The position numbers and the translations under genes are program-made. A DNA stretch of 64,000 bases. Origin: UBA2588 sp002339805. GTDB taxonomy: Bacteria; Chloroflexota; Dehalococcoidia; Lucifugimonadales; UBA3495. Shown here piece by piece: positions 17,102 to 25,747 of this stretch. Position 1 is the stretch's first letter. The number at the start of each line of letters is the position of its first letter. A model generated the notes under the pieces. That model was given only the letters and a program-made list of their open reading frames with translations, ran no database searches and was not told where the DNA came from. The stretch covers positions 62,001 through 126,000 of the forward strand of contig JBJKVO010000011.1 of NCBI GenBank assembly GCA_045562555.1, in the 5' to 3' direction.

Positions 17102-18496
17102 TTATACTTTACCTAGCATATGGCGCAAAGCTCCTTCTAATTCCGGAAACTTGAATTCATACCCAGAGTCTATTAATTTCTTGTTGGATACGCTAGTGCT
17201 CACAAAAATGGTTTCTTTTGCCATTTGCTTCCCGAACATGATTATCAAGACTAGAGCCGGTACAGGAAATAGACAGGGCCGACTAAGAACTTTGCAAATT
17301 GTTTTTATTAAACCTTTGTTTGAATACATGTCATTGGCCACAACATTGATGGGTCCTGATACGTTCTCATTGCGAATGCTGTGGGTTACCACTCCAAGAA
17401 CGTCTTCCATCGATATCCAAGAGATTAAGTTTTTACCATTACCGAGTTTTCCGCCCGCACCCATTTTGGCAGGGAAAACAAATTTCTTAAGGGCTCCGCC
17501 TAGAGGGCTTAGGACCATTCCGAACCGTAAATTTACTACTCGTATTCCTGCTTCAGAAACACGATTGCTAGCTTTTTCCCATTCATCGACGATCATAGAA
17601 CTGTATAAATCTCCAACTGCGCTGTCTTCTTCTCTCGGCTCAGAATTCGTAGTGCCATATATACCAACTGCCGATGCGCAAAGGAATACTTTAGGTGCCG
17701 TTTTAAGACTGGTAATGATTTCACTCAAGAAACTGGTCGAATCTGTTCGGCTCTTAAGCATTTGATTCTTTCTCTTGTTTGTCCATCTACCACCAGCTAA
17801 ATTTACTCCTCCTAAATGAATCACAACATCAAACTTCTGATTTGAGTTTATAGTTGTCGTGCGGTTTTCATAATCCCAGTATTCAATTCCTTCACTCTTT
17901 TCTCCTTCAGATCGAAGCAATCTAGTTACTGTATGGCCTTGCGTAGTAAAGTATGGAATCAAAGCCGAACCAATTAAACCAGACGAGCCAGACATCAGTA
18001 TATGAAGAGGTTCAGTATTATCTTTAAGAGTTTCCATGTCCAAATTCAATATCGTGTGACGGTAATTGAACAAAGCGGATAATTGTTTTTTCACTATAGG
18101 TGACCCAAAGATTCTTCCTAAGATACCAAGAGGCAAGGCAAACTTAAGCACATCTTTCATTTCGGAAGTGTTTTCATCTAAGTCTTTGAAGTTATGGGTG
18201 TGTTCCCAAGATTTAAAAGGTCCTTTTACTTGAGTGTCTCGGAAATATTCACCTTCCACGTATTCTGGGTGAGTGAGTCTCCATTTTATTCCGAAGAAAG
18301 GAAGTGGAGTCGGGACTCTTATTAGTACTTCCGCCCCTGCTTTTAATTCTTCGGGTTCTTCTAGAATTTGTACTGGAGCAAAAGGCGGATTAAGCCTAGC
18401 AAATGCTCCTTTCGCAGCATGCCAATTAAAGCATGTAGCGGCAGATACCGGGACAGACGAAGTTTTAGTGTATTCGATTTGTTTTGTTGTGCTCAT
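17102..18496 (-). CDS. SRPBCC domain fused to TIGR01777-type SDR epimerase (YfcH-like)
   Basis: 464 residues. About 1-155 form an SRPBCC (START-like) lipid/ligand-binding domain. A Rossmann domain follows from about 165 with MSGSSGLIGSAL, then HLGGVNLAGGRWT, SAVGIYG and RFGMVLSPLGGALKK, which are the TIGR01777 signatures. Known: E. coli YfcH and relatives are old-style 'SulA-like' annotations without proven substrate. The fusion of these two domains is also known from other bacteria and suggests binding and modification of a hydrophobic ligand. The same domain pair recurs here as two separate genes at 37.1-39.0 kb. Confidence 0.85.
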   Translation of the reverse strand: MSTTKQIEYTKTSSVPVSAATCFNWHAAKGAFARLNPPFAPVQILEEPEELKAGAEVLIRVPTPLPFFGIKWRLTHPEYVEGEYFRDTQVKGPFKSWEHTHNFKDLDENTSEMKDVLKFALPLGILGRIFGSPIVKKQLSALFNYRHTILNLDMETLKDNTEPLHILMSGSSGLIGSALIPYFTTQGHTVTRLLRSEGEKSEGIEYWDYENRTTTINSNQKFDVVIHLGGVNLAGGRWTNKRKNQMLKSRTDSTSFLSEIITSLKTAPKVFLCASAVGIYGTTNSEPREEDSAVGDLYSSMIVDEWEKASNRVSEAGIRVVNLRFGMVLSPLGGALKKFVFPAKMGAGGKLGNGKNLISWISMEDVLGVVTHSIRNENVSGPINVVANDMYSNKGLIKTICKVLSRPCLFPVPALVLIIMFGKQMAKETIFVSTSVSNKKLIDSGYEFKFPELEGALRHMLGKV

Positions 18497-18519
18497 AATC
18501 CTCTAAAGTATGTTTTAGT

Positions 18520-19542
18520 TTAAGATAGTTCGTGGAATCTACTCACTATATTTTGTAGGGTTTGGTCATCGGGATAAGTATCATTAAAGAACGATAAATT
18601 CACCTCATCCAACAATCCTGAATATTTTTGATGAAATAGGTCCGCTATTTCGTCGTATTCTCCGATCACAGAAAATGCATTGACCATTTCATCTGTGACC
18701 ATAGCTTGTATTTCATCCCATTTTTGCTCGGTGGATAATTTATGCAATATTGGTCCCATCTCTTCTAGTCCATGGGTTTCTAGTACTGGGGCATAGGTCC
18801 GAGTAGATGAATAAAATCCTATACGCATTTTGAGGCTTGGCATCATGTCAGTTATAGCTGCTTTATTAGGGCCTGCTACAATGAAACCTCCGCCGGTTAT
18901 CTTTGTCTTTGGTTTGGTGAGAGAAGTTCGCGCCTCTCCTTTTTGTACGTTAGGTATTACTACGTCTCTTACATATTCTGGAGAAGTAAGTGTATGTAGC
19001 ATAAGCCCATCAGAAACCTCACCTGCCACTCTGCAGTTGTAATTATTGACTGCCGCTGTGAATATTTCTGGATCAGGCAATTCTGACTTGCCGGGACTGA
19101 AGAACGGAGTCATCAATGAAAAATTATAAAACTCTCCTTCGTAATTCAGTTTTTCATCAGTTTGCCAGCTGTTCCAAATAGCTCTAATACTACTTATGTA
19201 TTCTTTTAGTTTTTTGCTTGGAGACTCCCATTTTGTAGAGAATCTTCTTTCTATATGACCTTTCACTTGAGTACCCAGCCCTAACCTAAATCTCCCTTCG
19301 GATAATTCGTTGATGTCTCTGGCGAGGTATGAAGTGATCATAGGAGATCTTGGGAAAGCAATCGCAACCCTAGTTTCAAGTTTAACTTTTGAAGTCGATG
19401 TCGCTGCTAGTGAGAGAGGGATGAACGAATCATGGGCCGTTTCATTTGAGCATACGCCATCAAATCCCATCGATTCTGCCCAAGCAGCCTCATCTCGTAC
19501 GCCAGCAAGTTTTGCTGTGTTTAGTCTGTAGTTTATTTTCAC
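18520..19542 (-). CDS. LLM-class flavin-dependent oxidoreductase (TIGR03617-like)
   Basis: 340 residues of the bacterial-luciferase TIM-barrel family. GFDGVCSNETAHDSFIPL, RVAIAFPRSPMITSYLARDI and LGLGTQVKGHIERRF are the typical blocks, the last being the flavin phosphate loop region. Many such members use F420 rather than FMN. It would oxidise or reduce an unknown organic substrate. It lies 2 bases after the pterin dehydratase gene and 23 bases before the SRPBCC-SDR gene, so the three are surely co-transcribed. Confidence 0.87.
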   Translation of the reverse strand: MKINYRLNTAKLAGVRDEAAWAESMGFDGVCSNETAHDSFIPLSLAATSTSKVKLETRVAIAFPRSPMITSYLARDINELSEGRFRLGLGTQVKGHIERRFSTKWESPSKKLKEYISSIRAIWNSWQTDEKLNYEGEFYNFSLMTPFFSPGKSELPDPEIFTAAVNNYNCRVAGEVSDGLMLHTLTSPEYVRDVVIPNVQKGEARTSLTKPKTKITGGGFIVAGPNKAAITDMMPSLKMRIGFYSSTRTYAPVLETHGLEEMGPILHKLSTEQKWDEIQAMVTDEMVNAFSVIGEYDEIADLFHQKYSGLLDEVNLSFFNDTYPDDQTLQNIVSRFHELS

Positions 19543-19544
19543 GT

Positions 19545-19886
19545 TTAGGACGCGTTAAAAATATCGTCAGTCTTTGATGACATAATAAAGTCGTTTTGGT
19601 GCAGATTGCGAATTTTATGAGTCCACCACTGTACTGTAACTCTTCCCCATTCCGTAGTAAGCAATGGATGATGACCTTCTTCTTCAGCTAATGCACCAAC
19701 TTTGTTTGTGAATTCTAGTGAGTCCGCAAAATTGGAAAACTTAAACACTCTATGGAGCCTTGGAATTTCGTTTACTTCAATAAGTTCCCACTCTGAAATC
19801 TGAGGCAATAATTCTTTTACTTCTTCTGGTGGCACAGATGGAGAATCTCTTCTGCATGCTACGCATTTTTGTTCTGATAAGTTCAT
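19545..19886 (-). CDS. pterin-4a-carbinolamine dehydratase (4a-hydroxytetrahydrobiopterin dehydratase)
   Basis: 113 residues from the ATG at 19886 (GAGGTG 6 bases upstream; an in-frame GTG at 19895 falls inside that site). His72-His73-Pro74 and WWTH (His90) are the active-site residues of the PCD/DCoH fold. The N-terminal Cys8-x2-Cys11 is typical of the bacterial branch. It dehydrates 4a-hydroxy-tetrahydropterin made by aromatic amino-acid hydroxylases. No hydroxylase is in the window, so it may serve another pterin reaction. It is the first gene of the minus cluster. Confidence 0.9.
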   Translation of the reverse strand: MNLSEQKCVACRRDSPSVPPEEVKELLPQISEWELIEVNEIPRLHRVFKFSNFADSLEFTNKVGALAEEEGHHPLLTTEWGRVTVQWWTHKIRNLHQNDFIMSSKTDDIFNAS

Positions 19887-19913
19887 AATCTCCACCTCTT
19901 TTTTACTGAGTTA

Positions 19914-19942
19914 ATTATATTCTTATTAAACCATTATCTCAA
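19914..19942 (-). promoter_or_regulatory. sigma-70 promoter of the 13.5-19.9 kb minus cluster
   Basis: On the minus strand TTGAGA (19937-19942) and TATAAT (19914-19919) are 17 bases apart. The transcript would start near 19907, about 20 bases before the ATG at 19886. Confidence 0.75.
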
Positions 19943-20055
19943 AGTATTTCTAGCTGACGGGTGGAGCGCCATCAGTAGGTCCTTTAATTAATTCGCCAAA
20001 AGAGTAGAATGGAACGCATTCCGTTTGTCCCATTAAATCAGAGAGGTGAAAGATA

Positions 20056-20326
20056 ATGAAAGTGTTAGCAAGTATGGAAGTTTCAAAAGGATACGAGCAT
20101 TGGAAGAAGGTCCTTCTTGTCGCATGAAGAGGCTCGTTCTAATGCTGGAATAGCAACAATATTTTATGCCCGTGAAGCAGAGAATGAATCAAAAGTTCAC
20201 GTCTGCATGGAGGTAGAGTCAATGGAAGTTCTTGGTGCTTTCATGAGTGACCCAGAAAATGCAAAAGTGATCGAAGAAGCCGGCCACGTGCAAGACTCTA
20301 CAGTGATTATCCCGCTAGTCGACTAA
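20056..20326 (+). pseudogene. small DUF3764-like protein gene, frameshifted
   Basis: An ATG at 20056 with a good GAGGTG site opens a frame that stops at 20125-20127 after 23 codons. A second frame, one base further on, runs to a stop at 20326 and needs no start of its own. Read together, with one base skipped near 20119, they make a continuous protein of about 89 residues: MKVLASMEVSKGYEHWKK... joined to SHEEARSNAGIATIFYARE.... The whole looks like the single-domain ferredoxin-like family near DUF3764, and resembles the intact 34561 protein in layout. It is either a recent pseudogene, a sequencing error, or less likely a recoded gene. The break lies at CTTCTTGTC. Confidence 0.65.
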
Positions 20327-20361
20327 CTGTTCAATTCAAACACCATAAACTATCCCAGTTT

Positions 20362-20375
20362 AGAACAAATGTTCT
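20362..20375. repeat. 6-bp inverted repeat between convergent genes
   Basis: AGAACA-AA-TGTTCT lies between the frameshifted small gene and the convergent acyltransferase. It could help transcription end on either strand, but there is no T-tract. Confidence 0.25.
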
Positions 20376-20383
20376 GTTAATGA

Positions 20384-21526
20384 TCAAACTAAGGTTTGAA
20401 AGGATACCTTCGGCCATTTAGCAAAGTCCCTATGTAGGTACTTCTGACAAGGTATTTGTACGTGGCTCAGGCAGATAACCGTGGTAAGTACTATAGAAAG
20501 TATGAATTTAATCTCTGCTGGCCATGAGAACCGGAACATGTAAAAGGTTATAAAGGCTACAATCGGTAGATGTATCAAATACACCCAATACGCCGAATCA
20601 GATACAAATTTCATGATAGCGTTGGGCCTGGTTAATTTGCTTTCTGTTAATCCGATCAAAGCGTAAGAAAACAATATACCAGGAGCTACTTTTACTATAG
20701 TGACGGGCAAACCCCAGTCTTCCCATCTTGGATCCTTCCAGCCCCAACCTAAGGTCATTCGAGTGAATATCATTAGAATTACAAAAATAGGTATGCAGCT
20801 GAGTAAATAGTAAACCCAGTTATTCTTTAGGCTTTGAATGAGGTTTTGATTCCCATATAGGCTGAACCCTAGACCAAAATACAGCGCTGTGGCTACTGGA
20901 TTTAAGATTAGTTCAGCTCCTGACTCGATAGTCAGAATAACCATTAGAAGAATAAATACGATAGGGAATCTGCTTTGGAAGACAAACTTAGCAAAGAGTT
21001 TTGTAATCTTTGATGAAGCAGTTGAGATAAATCCTAACTTAAGCCTAGAAACAGGTACAAATAGTAAACTCCCAATGGTGAATATTAAGAGGTGCCACAA
21101 AAACCAAAGGTGCCACGGCTGATTCTCGTTAGAGTAGAAGAATTTCATTTCTCCTTTCCAGCCGAAGTCAAATATCCAGGGAAGAGTTAATCCTATGATT
21201 GGGGTAAATATGACTATGGGGAGTCCTATTCGCAAAGCTCTATTCTTCCACCAGGATCTCCATGAACGTCTACTGATGACGAGGTGGGTAAAGAACCCAG
21301 ACACGATGAAGAAAAGTGGCATTCTCCAGCTGTGAATAAATACTTCAAGAAACCAAATAGCGTGAGAAGAATCTTTGTCAGCTGGCCAAAAAGATTCCAG
21401 CCCAGGCATATAAGGAAGAGCGGCATGTAAAACTATTCCTAGTAGCATGGCTAGCCCTCGAAGAGCATCTAAGCCGTGATATCTAACTGTGTTCGGTGCT
21501 TCCAAGTACTTATATCCTGAAGTCAA
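20384..21526 (-). CDS. acyltransferase family 3 membrane protein
   Basis: About 380 residues with roughly ten membrane helices. The N-terminal YHGLDALRGLAMLLGIVLH is the acyltransferase-3 signature (catalytic His and Arg in the first helices), and FIHSWRMPLFFIVSGFFTH is the second block. Known: such enzymes move acyl groups from the cytoplasm onto surface glycans (OpgC, OatA, NodX). The start is uncertain: TTG at 21526 has no ribosome binding site, but a TATACT lies 7 bases before it, as for a leaderless mRNA; TTG at 21505 is an alternative. Confidence 0.85.
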   Translation of the reverse strand: MTSGYKYLEAPNTVRYHGLDALRGLAMLLGIVLHAALPYMPGLESFWPADKDSSHAIWFLEVFIHSWRMPLFFIVSGFFTHLVISRRSWRSWWKNRALRIGLPIVIFTPIIGLTLPWIFDFGWKGEMKFFYSNENQPWHLWFLWHLLIFTIGSLLFVPVSRLKLGFISTASSKITKLFAKFVFQSRFPIVFILLMVILTIESGAELILNPVATALYFGLGFSLYGNQNLIQSLKNNWVYYLLSCIPIFVILMIFTRMTLGWGWKDPRWEDWGLPVTIVKVAPGILFSYALIGLTESKLTRPNAIMKFVSDSAYWVYLIHLPIVAFITFYMFRFSWPAEIKFILSIVLTTVICLSHVQIPCQKYLHRDFAKWPKVSFQTLV

Positions 21527-21577
21527 ACTACGCAGTATAATTATAGGAAATTAGATTTATTATGGATGTGAATAGAA

Positions 21578-22414
21578 ATGGCGAATTCGATGAAATTGGG
21601 GGCAATTACCAATTCTTGGCGTAATCAGCTACCTACCCACGACTTGTCAGATTTAATACAGCAAGCAAGTAATGACGGTGCAAAGCATATAGAGCTTCGT
21701 CAAACGTGCTTAGGTACATATGAAAATGGAGAAGGATTAGACTGGAAGCTAGACTTAGATAAAGTAGGGGAATTAGTTAACAAGTTTTCTAACTTAACTT
21801 TTAATTTAGCTGTTGCATCTACCTGCTTATCGACAAAAATAGATCCCAAAGGGGATTATTTCCAGGGAGCATTAGCTGGAGCTAAATTAGTTAATCCAGT
21901 TAATCCGCATTTGCGAACAGTGGATCCGAATGCTGCGGTTGCGGCTTGGACATCGGCAGATGAAATTAACGAAGAATGTTTCCAACTAGTGGACCTAGTA
22001 AAAGAAGCTGCTAGCCAAGGAGTGATAATTTCGATTGAGAATTCTGGATTGACGATTGGAGCTATGCATGTTTTGGTAAATGCAGTTCGGGAAAGATTAA
22101 ATGACAACGAAAAAGAATATTTGGGAATATGCCCAGATCCTACTAATCAGTTAAGGCGTCATAAAGATTCTAACCCTCTCGCAGAATTGAATGAACTAGA
22201 TCTAAATATGATCAAGCTAGTTCATTACAAACAGGCTAGAAACGGGGAAGGAATCACGACAGTAGATGACGGAGATATAGATTGCTCTGAAATGATCAGG
22301 GTTTTATGCCATAAAGGATATACAGGTATTGGTATTTTAGAGATACCTTCTGATGATAACGTATTTGATAACTTTAAAGTTAGCGTGAATTATTTAGAGA
22401 AATTAGCTGCCTGA
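21578..22414 (+). CDS. sugar phosphate isomerase/epimerase-type TIM barrel
   Basis: 278 residues of the xylose isomerase-like/AP endonuclease family 2 fold. Metal-binding residues can be placed in ISIENSG (Glu), CPDPTNQLR (Asp), LVHYKQ (His) and ILEIPSD (Glu). The family interconverts ketose sugars or acts on inositol derivatives; the substrate is not evident. No Shine-Dalgarno is visible at the ATG. It is 12 bases before argH and probably in one transcript with argH and rpe. Confidence 0.8.
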   Translation: MANSMKLGAITNSWRNQLPTHDLSDLIQQASNDGAKHIELRQTCLGTYENGEGLDWKLDLDKVGELVNKFSNLTFNLAVASTCLSTKIDPKGDYFQGALAGAKLVNPVNPHLRTVDPNAAVAAWTSADEINEECFQLVDLVKEAASQGVIISIENSGLTIGAMHVLVNAVRERLNDNEKEYLGICPDPTNQLRRHKDSNPLAELNELDLNMIKLVHYKQARNGEGITTVDDGDIDCSEMIRVLCHKGYTGIGILEIPSDDNVFDNFKVSVNYLEKLAA

Positions 22415-22426
22415 AAAATATAGGAA

Positions 22427-23767
22427 ATGAATTACGACGATTACACAATATCGCTTCATTATGATAAGCGATTATATAAATATGACATTCTAGGCTCGAA
22501 AGTGCATGTGCAGATGCTCGCTAAGCAGGGGATAATATCTGCTTCTGATAGCGAGACTATTGTGAAGAACCTGGAACTTATCCAAGAAGAGATTGAGTCT
22601 GGAACGATAGAGTGGAAATATGAATTAGAAGACATTCATATGAACATCGAATCACGCCTGACTGAACTCACTGGGGATATTGGAGCTAAGCTTCATACCG
22701 GAAGGTCTAGAAACGACCAGATAGCTTTAGATTTACGTCTTTACACAAGAGAAGTCATTAAAGAAACGATTAACAAACTTAATGCTGTCCAGAAAGCTAT
22801 AGTTGAGCTTTGCGAAAAAAATATAGATGTGATTATGCCTGGATACACGCATTTGCAGCGGGCGCAGCCAGTTCTTTTCGCTCATCACATGCTTGCATAT
22901 TTCAATATGTTCCAGCGTGATATAGAACGTTATCAAGATAGTTTAAAACGTGTAAACGTATGTCCTTTGGGAAGTGGAGCTATTGCAGGGGTTACCTATG
23001 ATACAGATAGAGAATGGGTAGCAAAAGAACTTGGTTTTGACAGTATTACCACCAATAGTATGGACGCAGTTTCTGACCGAGATTATGTGATTGAGCTTAG
23101 TTCAGCTGCTTCTATTTTGATGATGCATTTTTCAAGGCTTTCTGAAGAAATAATTCTTTGGAGCAGCCAAGAATTTGGATTTGTTAAATTAACAGATCAG
23201 TTCGTAACTGGCAGCAGCATGATGCCGCAGAAAAAGAATCCTGATTTTGCTGAATTAGCTAGAGGTAAAACTGGCCGAGTGTTTGGTAATTTATTCAGAA
23301 TTTTGACTATTTTGAAAGGGCTTCCATTAACGTATAACCGGGACCTTCAAGAAGACAAAGAAGGGTTTTTCGACACAATAGATACAGTATTGGCAACTTT
23401 AGACGTTTTCGCCGGTATGATTCCCGCTATGGAAATTAACGTTCAAAACATGAACGCATTATCTGAATCTTCGGAAATGCTAGCTACTGATTTAGCCGAT
23501 TATTTGGTCAATAAAGGTACGCCTTTTAGAATTGCTTATAATGCAGTTAAAGATTTGTGTCAGTATTGTGAAGATAATAATTCCAAGCCTTCTGATTTGA
23601 GTTTGGACGAATTTAAAAAATTCGCGAAAGAATTTGAAAAAGACGCACTTAACATAACAGCTAAGTCTTCGGTAGAGGCTAGGAATAATCCAGGTGGTAC
23701 AGCGCCAAACAGAGTTAAATCCGCTTTGGGTGACGCAAAAGCTCAGGTGAAAAATAATGAATTGTAA
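22427..23767 (+). CDS. argH: argininosuccinate lyase
   Basis: 446 residues. TGRSRNDQIALDLRLY, TPGYTHLQRAQPV-type segment (PGYTHLQRAQPV) and GSSMMPQKKNPD are the three conserved regions of the fumarase/ASL family, the last being the catalytic loop. Cleaves argininosuccinate to arginine and fumarate. Odd: most ArgH proteins begin with an LWGGRF block about 20 residues before the first match here; this gene starts at SLHYDKRLYKYDI and an in-frame TAG at 22421 blocks any extension, so the N-terminus is shorter by that block. AGGA is too close to the ATG to be ideal; coupling to the upstream stop is likely. Confidence 0.93.
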   Translation: MNYDDYTISLHYDKRLYKYDILGSKVHVQMLAKQGIISASDSETIVKNLELIQEEIESGTIEWKYELEDIHMNIESRLTELTGDIGAKLHTGRSRNDQIALDLRLYTREVIKETINKLNAVQKAIVELCEKNIDVIMPGYTHLQRAQPVLFAHHMLAYFNMFQRDIERYQDSLKRVNVCPLGSGAIAGVTYDTDREWVAKELGFDSITTNSMDAVSDRDYVIELSSAASILMMHFSRLSEEIILWSSQEFGFVKLTDQFVTGSSMMPQKKNPDFAELARGKTGRVFGNLFRILTILKGLPLTYNRDLQEDKEGFFDTIDTVLATLDVFAGMIPAMEINVQNMNALSESSEMLATDLADYLVNKGTPFRIAYNAVKDLCQYCEDNNSKPSDLSLDEFKKFAKEFEKDALNITAKSSVEARNNPGGTAPNRVKSALGDAKAQVKNNEL

Positions 23768-24431
23768 TCATATACAAATTGCTCCATCTTTACTTACTGC
23801 TGATTTTGGTCACTTATCAGATCAAGTTAAATTAGCAGAAGAAGGTGGTGCTGATCTAATACACTTGGATGTTATGGATGGTAAATTTGTTCCCAATATA
23901 ACTTTTGGTTCATTAGTGATAGATTCCATTCGGGGTTCAAGTAGTCTTCCGTTGAATATACACTTAATGATTGAAGAGCCTGATAGGTTTCTAGAGGATT
24001 TCATTAAGTCTGATACCGATCAAATAATTGTGCATGCTGAAGCATGTGCTCATTTAGACAGAACTGTTTCTAGAATTAAAGATTTAGGTGCTTCTGTGGG
24101 AGTTGCTTTGAATCCTTCAACTCCACTAAGTGACATAGAAAATGTTGCTGATATGCTGGATATTATTATGATCATGACGGTCAATCCTGGTTTCGGCGGA
24201 CAGTCATTTATAGATCGGATGATAGACAAGATAGAGAGAGCGGATAGTCTGATTAAATCAAAAGGGCTCAATGCTAAGATAGAAGTTGATGGTGGTATCA
24301 AAGCGGATCATACAGCTTCTGATTGTGTGAAAGCTGGTGCTGAAATTTTGGTAGCGGGCAGCGCGGTATACAATAAAGAAGACACGGTAAAAAATTCGAT
24401 TGCTAAGTTGAGAGGGTCTTTAGAGGACTGA
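23757..24431 (+). CDS. rpe: ribulose-phosphate 3-epimerase
   Basis: 224 residues. IAPSLLTADFGHL, HLDVMDGKFVPNITFG, MTVNPGFGGQSF and EVDGGI are the standard Rpe blocks with the metal ligands His, Asp, His, Asp. Interconverts ribulose-5-phosphate and xylulose-5-phosphate in the pentose phosphate pathway. Its start overlaps the end of argH by 11 bases, so translation is coupled. It faces the convergent rpmB with a 5-base gap. Confidence 0.95.
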   Translation: MNCNHIQIAPSLLTADFGHLSDQVKLAEEGGADLIHLDVMDGKFVPNITFGSLVIDSIRGSSSLPLNIHLMIEEPDRFLEDFIKSDTDQIIVHAEACAHLDRTVSRIKDLGASVGVALNPSTPLSDIENVADMLDIIMIMTVNPGFGGQSFIDRMIDKIERADSLIKSKGLNAKIEVDGGIKADHTASDCVKAGAEILVAGSAVYNKEDTVKNSIAKLRGSLED

Positions 24432-24436
24432 TTTTC

Positions 24437-24640
24437 TTAGGCGTTGGATTTTTTCTTCCTAGGTTGCTTCATTGTGGTTCGTAAGCATCTGGTACACATT
24501 TTGACTCGGGTAGCTTTTCCGTCTTTCCCGTTTACGGTCATTTTGTGCACGTTTGCGGTAAACCTTCTTTTTGTGTGGCGCATAGAATGGCTGACATTAT
24601 TACCTGCCATTCCTGATTTTAAGCATACTTCACATCTCAT
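24437..24640 (-). CDS. rpmB: 50S ribosomal protein L28 (bL28)
   Basis: 67 residues from the ATG of MRCEVCLKSG (24640); the longer open frame to 24667 has no family match. Two Cys pairs (CEVC near the start and CTRC near the end) show the zinc-ribbon form of bL28. HSMRHTKRRFTANVHK is the rRNA-binding core. It stands alone with its own promoter. Confidence 0.93.
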   Translation of the reverse strand: MRCEVCLKSGMAGNNVSHSMRHTKRRFTANVHKMTVNGKDGKATRVKMCTRCLRTTMKQPRKKKSNA

Positions 24641-24679
24641 AATGAATAAGACTATCACAGGATACATTTAACTGACAAG

Positions 24680-24708
24680 AATATATTTATATCTGTAGCT
24701 AACTTCAA
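24680..24708 (-). promoter_or_regulatory. sigma-70 promoter of rpmB
   Basis: On the minus strand TTGAAG (24703-24708) and TATATT (24680-24685) are 17 bases apart, about 40 bases upstream of the L28 ATG. Confidence 0.6.
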
Positions 24709-24771
24709 ATACGATTTATGGTACTATTCCCTCATCGAGAGTGGTTTACAGAAGTAGAGGAGGGTTTTCTT

Positions 24772-25728
24772 ATGCAAGCTAATATTCCTTCACAAGAAGA
24801 AGTTTTAAGTTACTTTGATTCACTGTGCAACTGGGGCAAATGGGGCGATGATGACGAGCTAGGGTGTCCTAATTATATCGATCAAGCCAAGACTTTGAGT
24901 GCTATTCAAATGGTTAAAGAAGGTGCAACTGTATCATTGGCTAGAACGGTTATATTTGAAGCAAGTTTAGACGCACCAAATCCGCCTGTCCATTTCATGG
25001 TGGAAAGCGGAGAAGGCTGGGCGTCAGGAGACAAAGTCAGCGCTAGGGCTAGTGCAGCGGCGACTGATTATTTTGGAATGATATTCCATGGTCAAACAGT
25101 TACTCACGTTGATAGCTTGGCTCACTTTTTCTGGGAAGGCAAAGCATATAATGGATTTCCCGCCCATCTTGTGTCCACTTCGCTTGGAGCTACTATACAT
25201 TCCGTTGAAGAGGCAAAGAATGGTTTTATAACTAAAGGTATTCTTGTTGATATCCCATATGTTAAAGGGATTGATTGGGTAGAAAGAGGGGAAGGTGTTA
25301 CTAAAGAAGATATCCTCCTCGCGGAAGAGAAATGTGGCTTTAAAATTGAGACTGGAGACGTTCTTTTAGTTAGGACTGGTCAGTTAAAGCGACGCAATGA
25401 TAACGGACCAATAGATCCTAGAGTGGAAGGTTCCACTGCATGCCAAGCAGGTGTTTTACCACTTTTGCACGAGAGGCAGATAGCCATGCTAGGTTCTGAT
25501 ACAGGTAATGATGTAAGTCCACAGCAATATTCGAATCCTAAACTCACAAACCCAATTCATCAGGTTGGGATTGTAGCTATGGGTATGTGGATTCTAGATA
25601 ATGCTAATTTAGAAGATTTATCAGTTGAATGCCAAAAACGCAATCAATGGGAATTTATGTTTTCTGCTGGTCCGTTGAGACTTAAGAATACGACTGGATC
25701 ACCGGTAAATCCCATTGCTGTATTTTAA
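24772..25728 (+). CDS. cyclase family protein (kynurenine formamidase-like metal hydrolase)
   Basis: 318 residues from ATG 24772, which has GGAGG about 9 bases upstream; the frame stays open to 24718 without a site. FHGQTVTHVDSLAHFF corresponds to the HxGTHxDxPxH metal motif of the family, and GDVLLVRTG and GSDTGNDV are further conserved parts. Known: members hydrolyse N-formylkynurenine or other amides and lactones. Here the Gly-Gln in place of Gly-Thr and the long N-terminus place it in the broader 'putative cyclase' group. The NHL propeller gene follows 19 bases later and may work with it. Confidence 0.82.
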   Translation: MQANIPSQEEVLSYFDSLCNWGKWGDDDELGCPNYIDQAKTLSAIQMVKEGATVSLARTVIFEASLDAPNPPVHFMVESGEGWASGDKVSARASAAATDYFGMIFHGQTVTHVDSLAHFFWEGKAYNGFPAHLVSTSLGATIHSVEEAKNGFITKGILVDIPYVKGIDWVERGEGVTKEDILLAEEKCGFKIETGDVLLVRTGQLKRRNDNGPIDPRVEGSTACQAGVLPLLHERQIAMLGSDTGNDVSPQQYSNPKLTNPIHQVGIVAMGMWILDNANLEDLSVECQKRNQWEFMFSAGPLRLKNTTGSPVNPIAVF

Positions 25729-25747
25729 ATAGAAAAGGAGTTTTATC

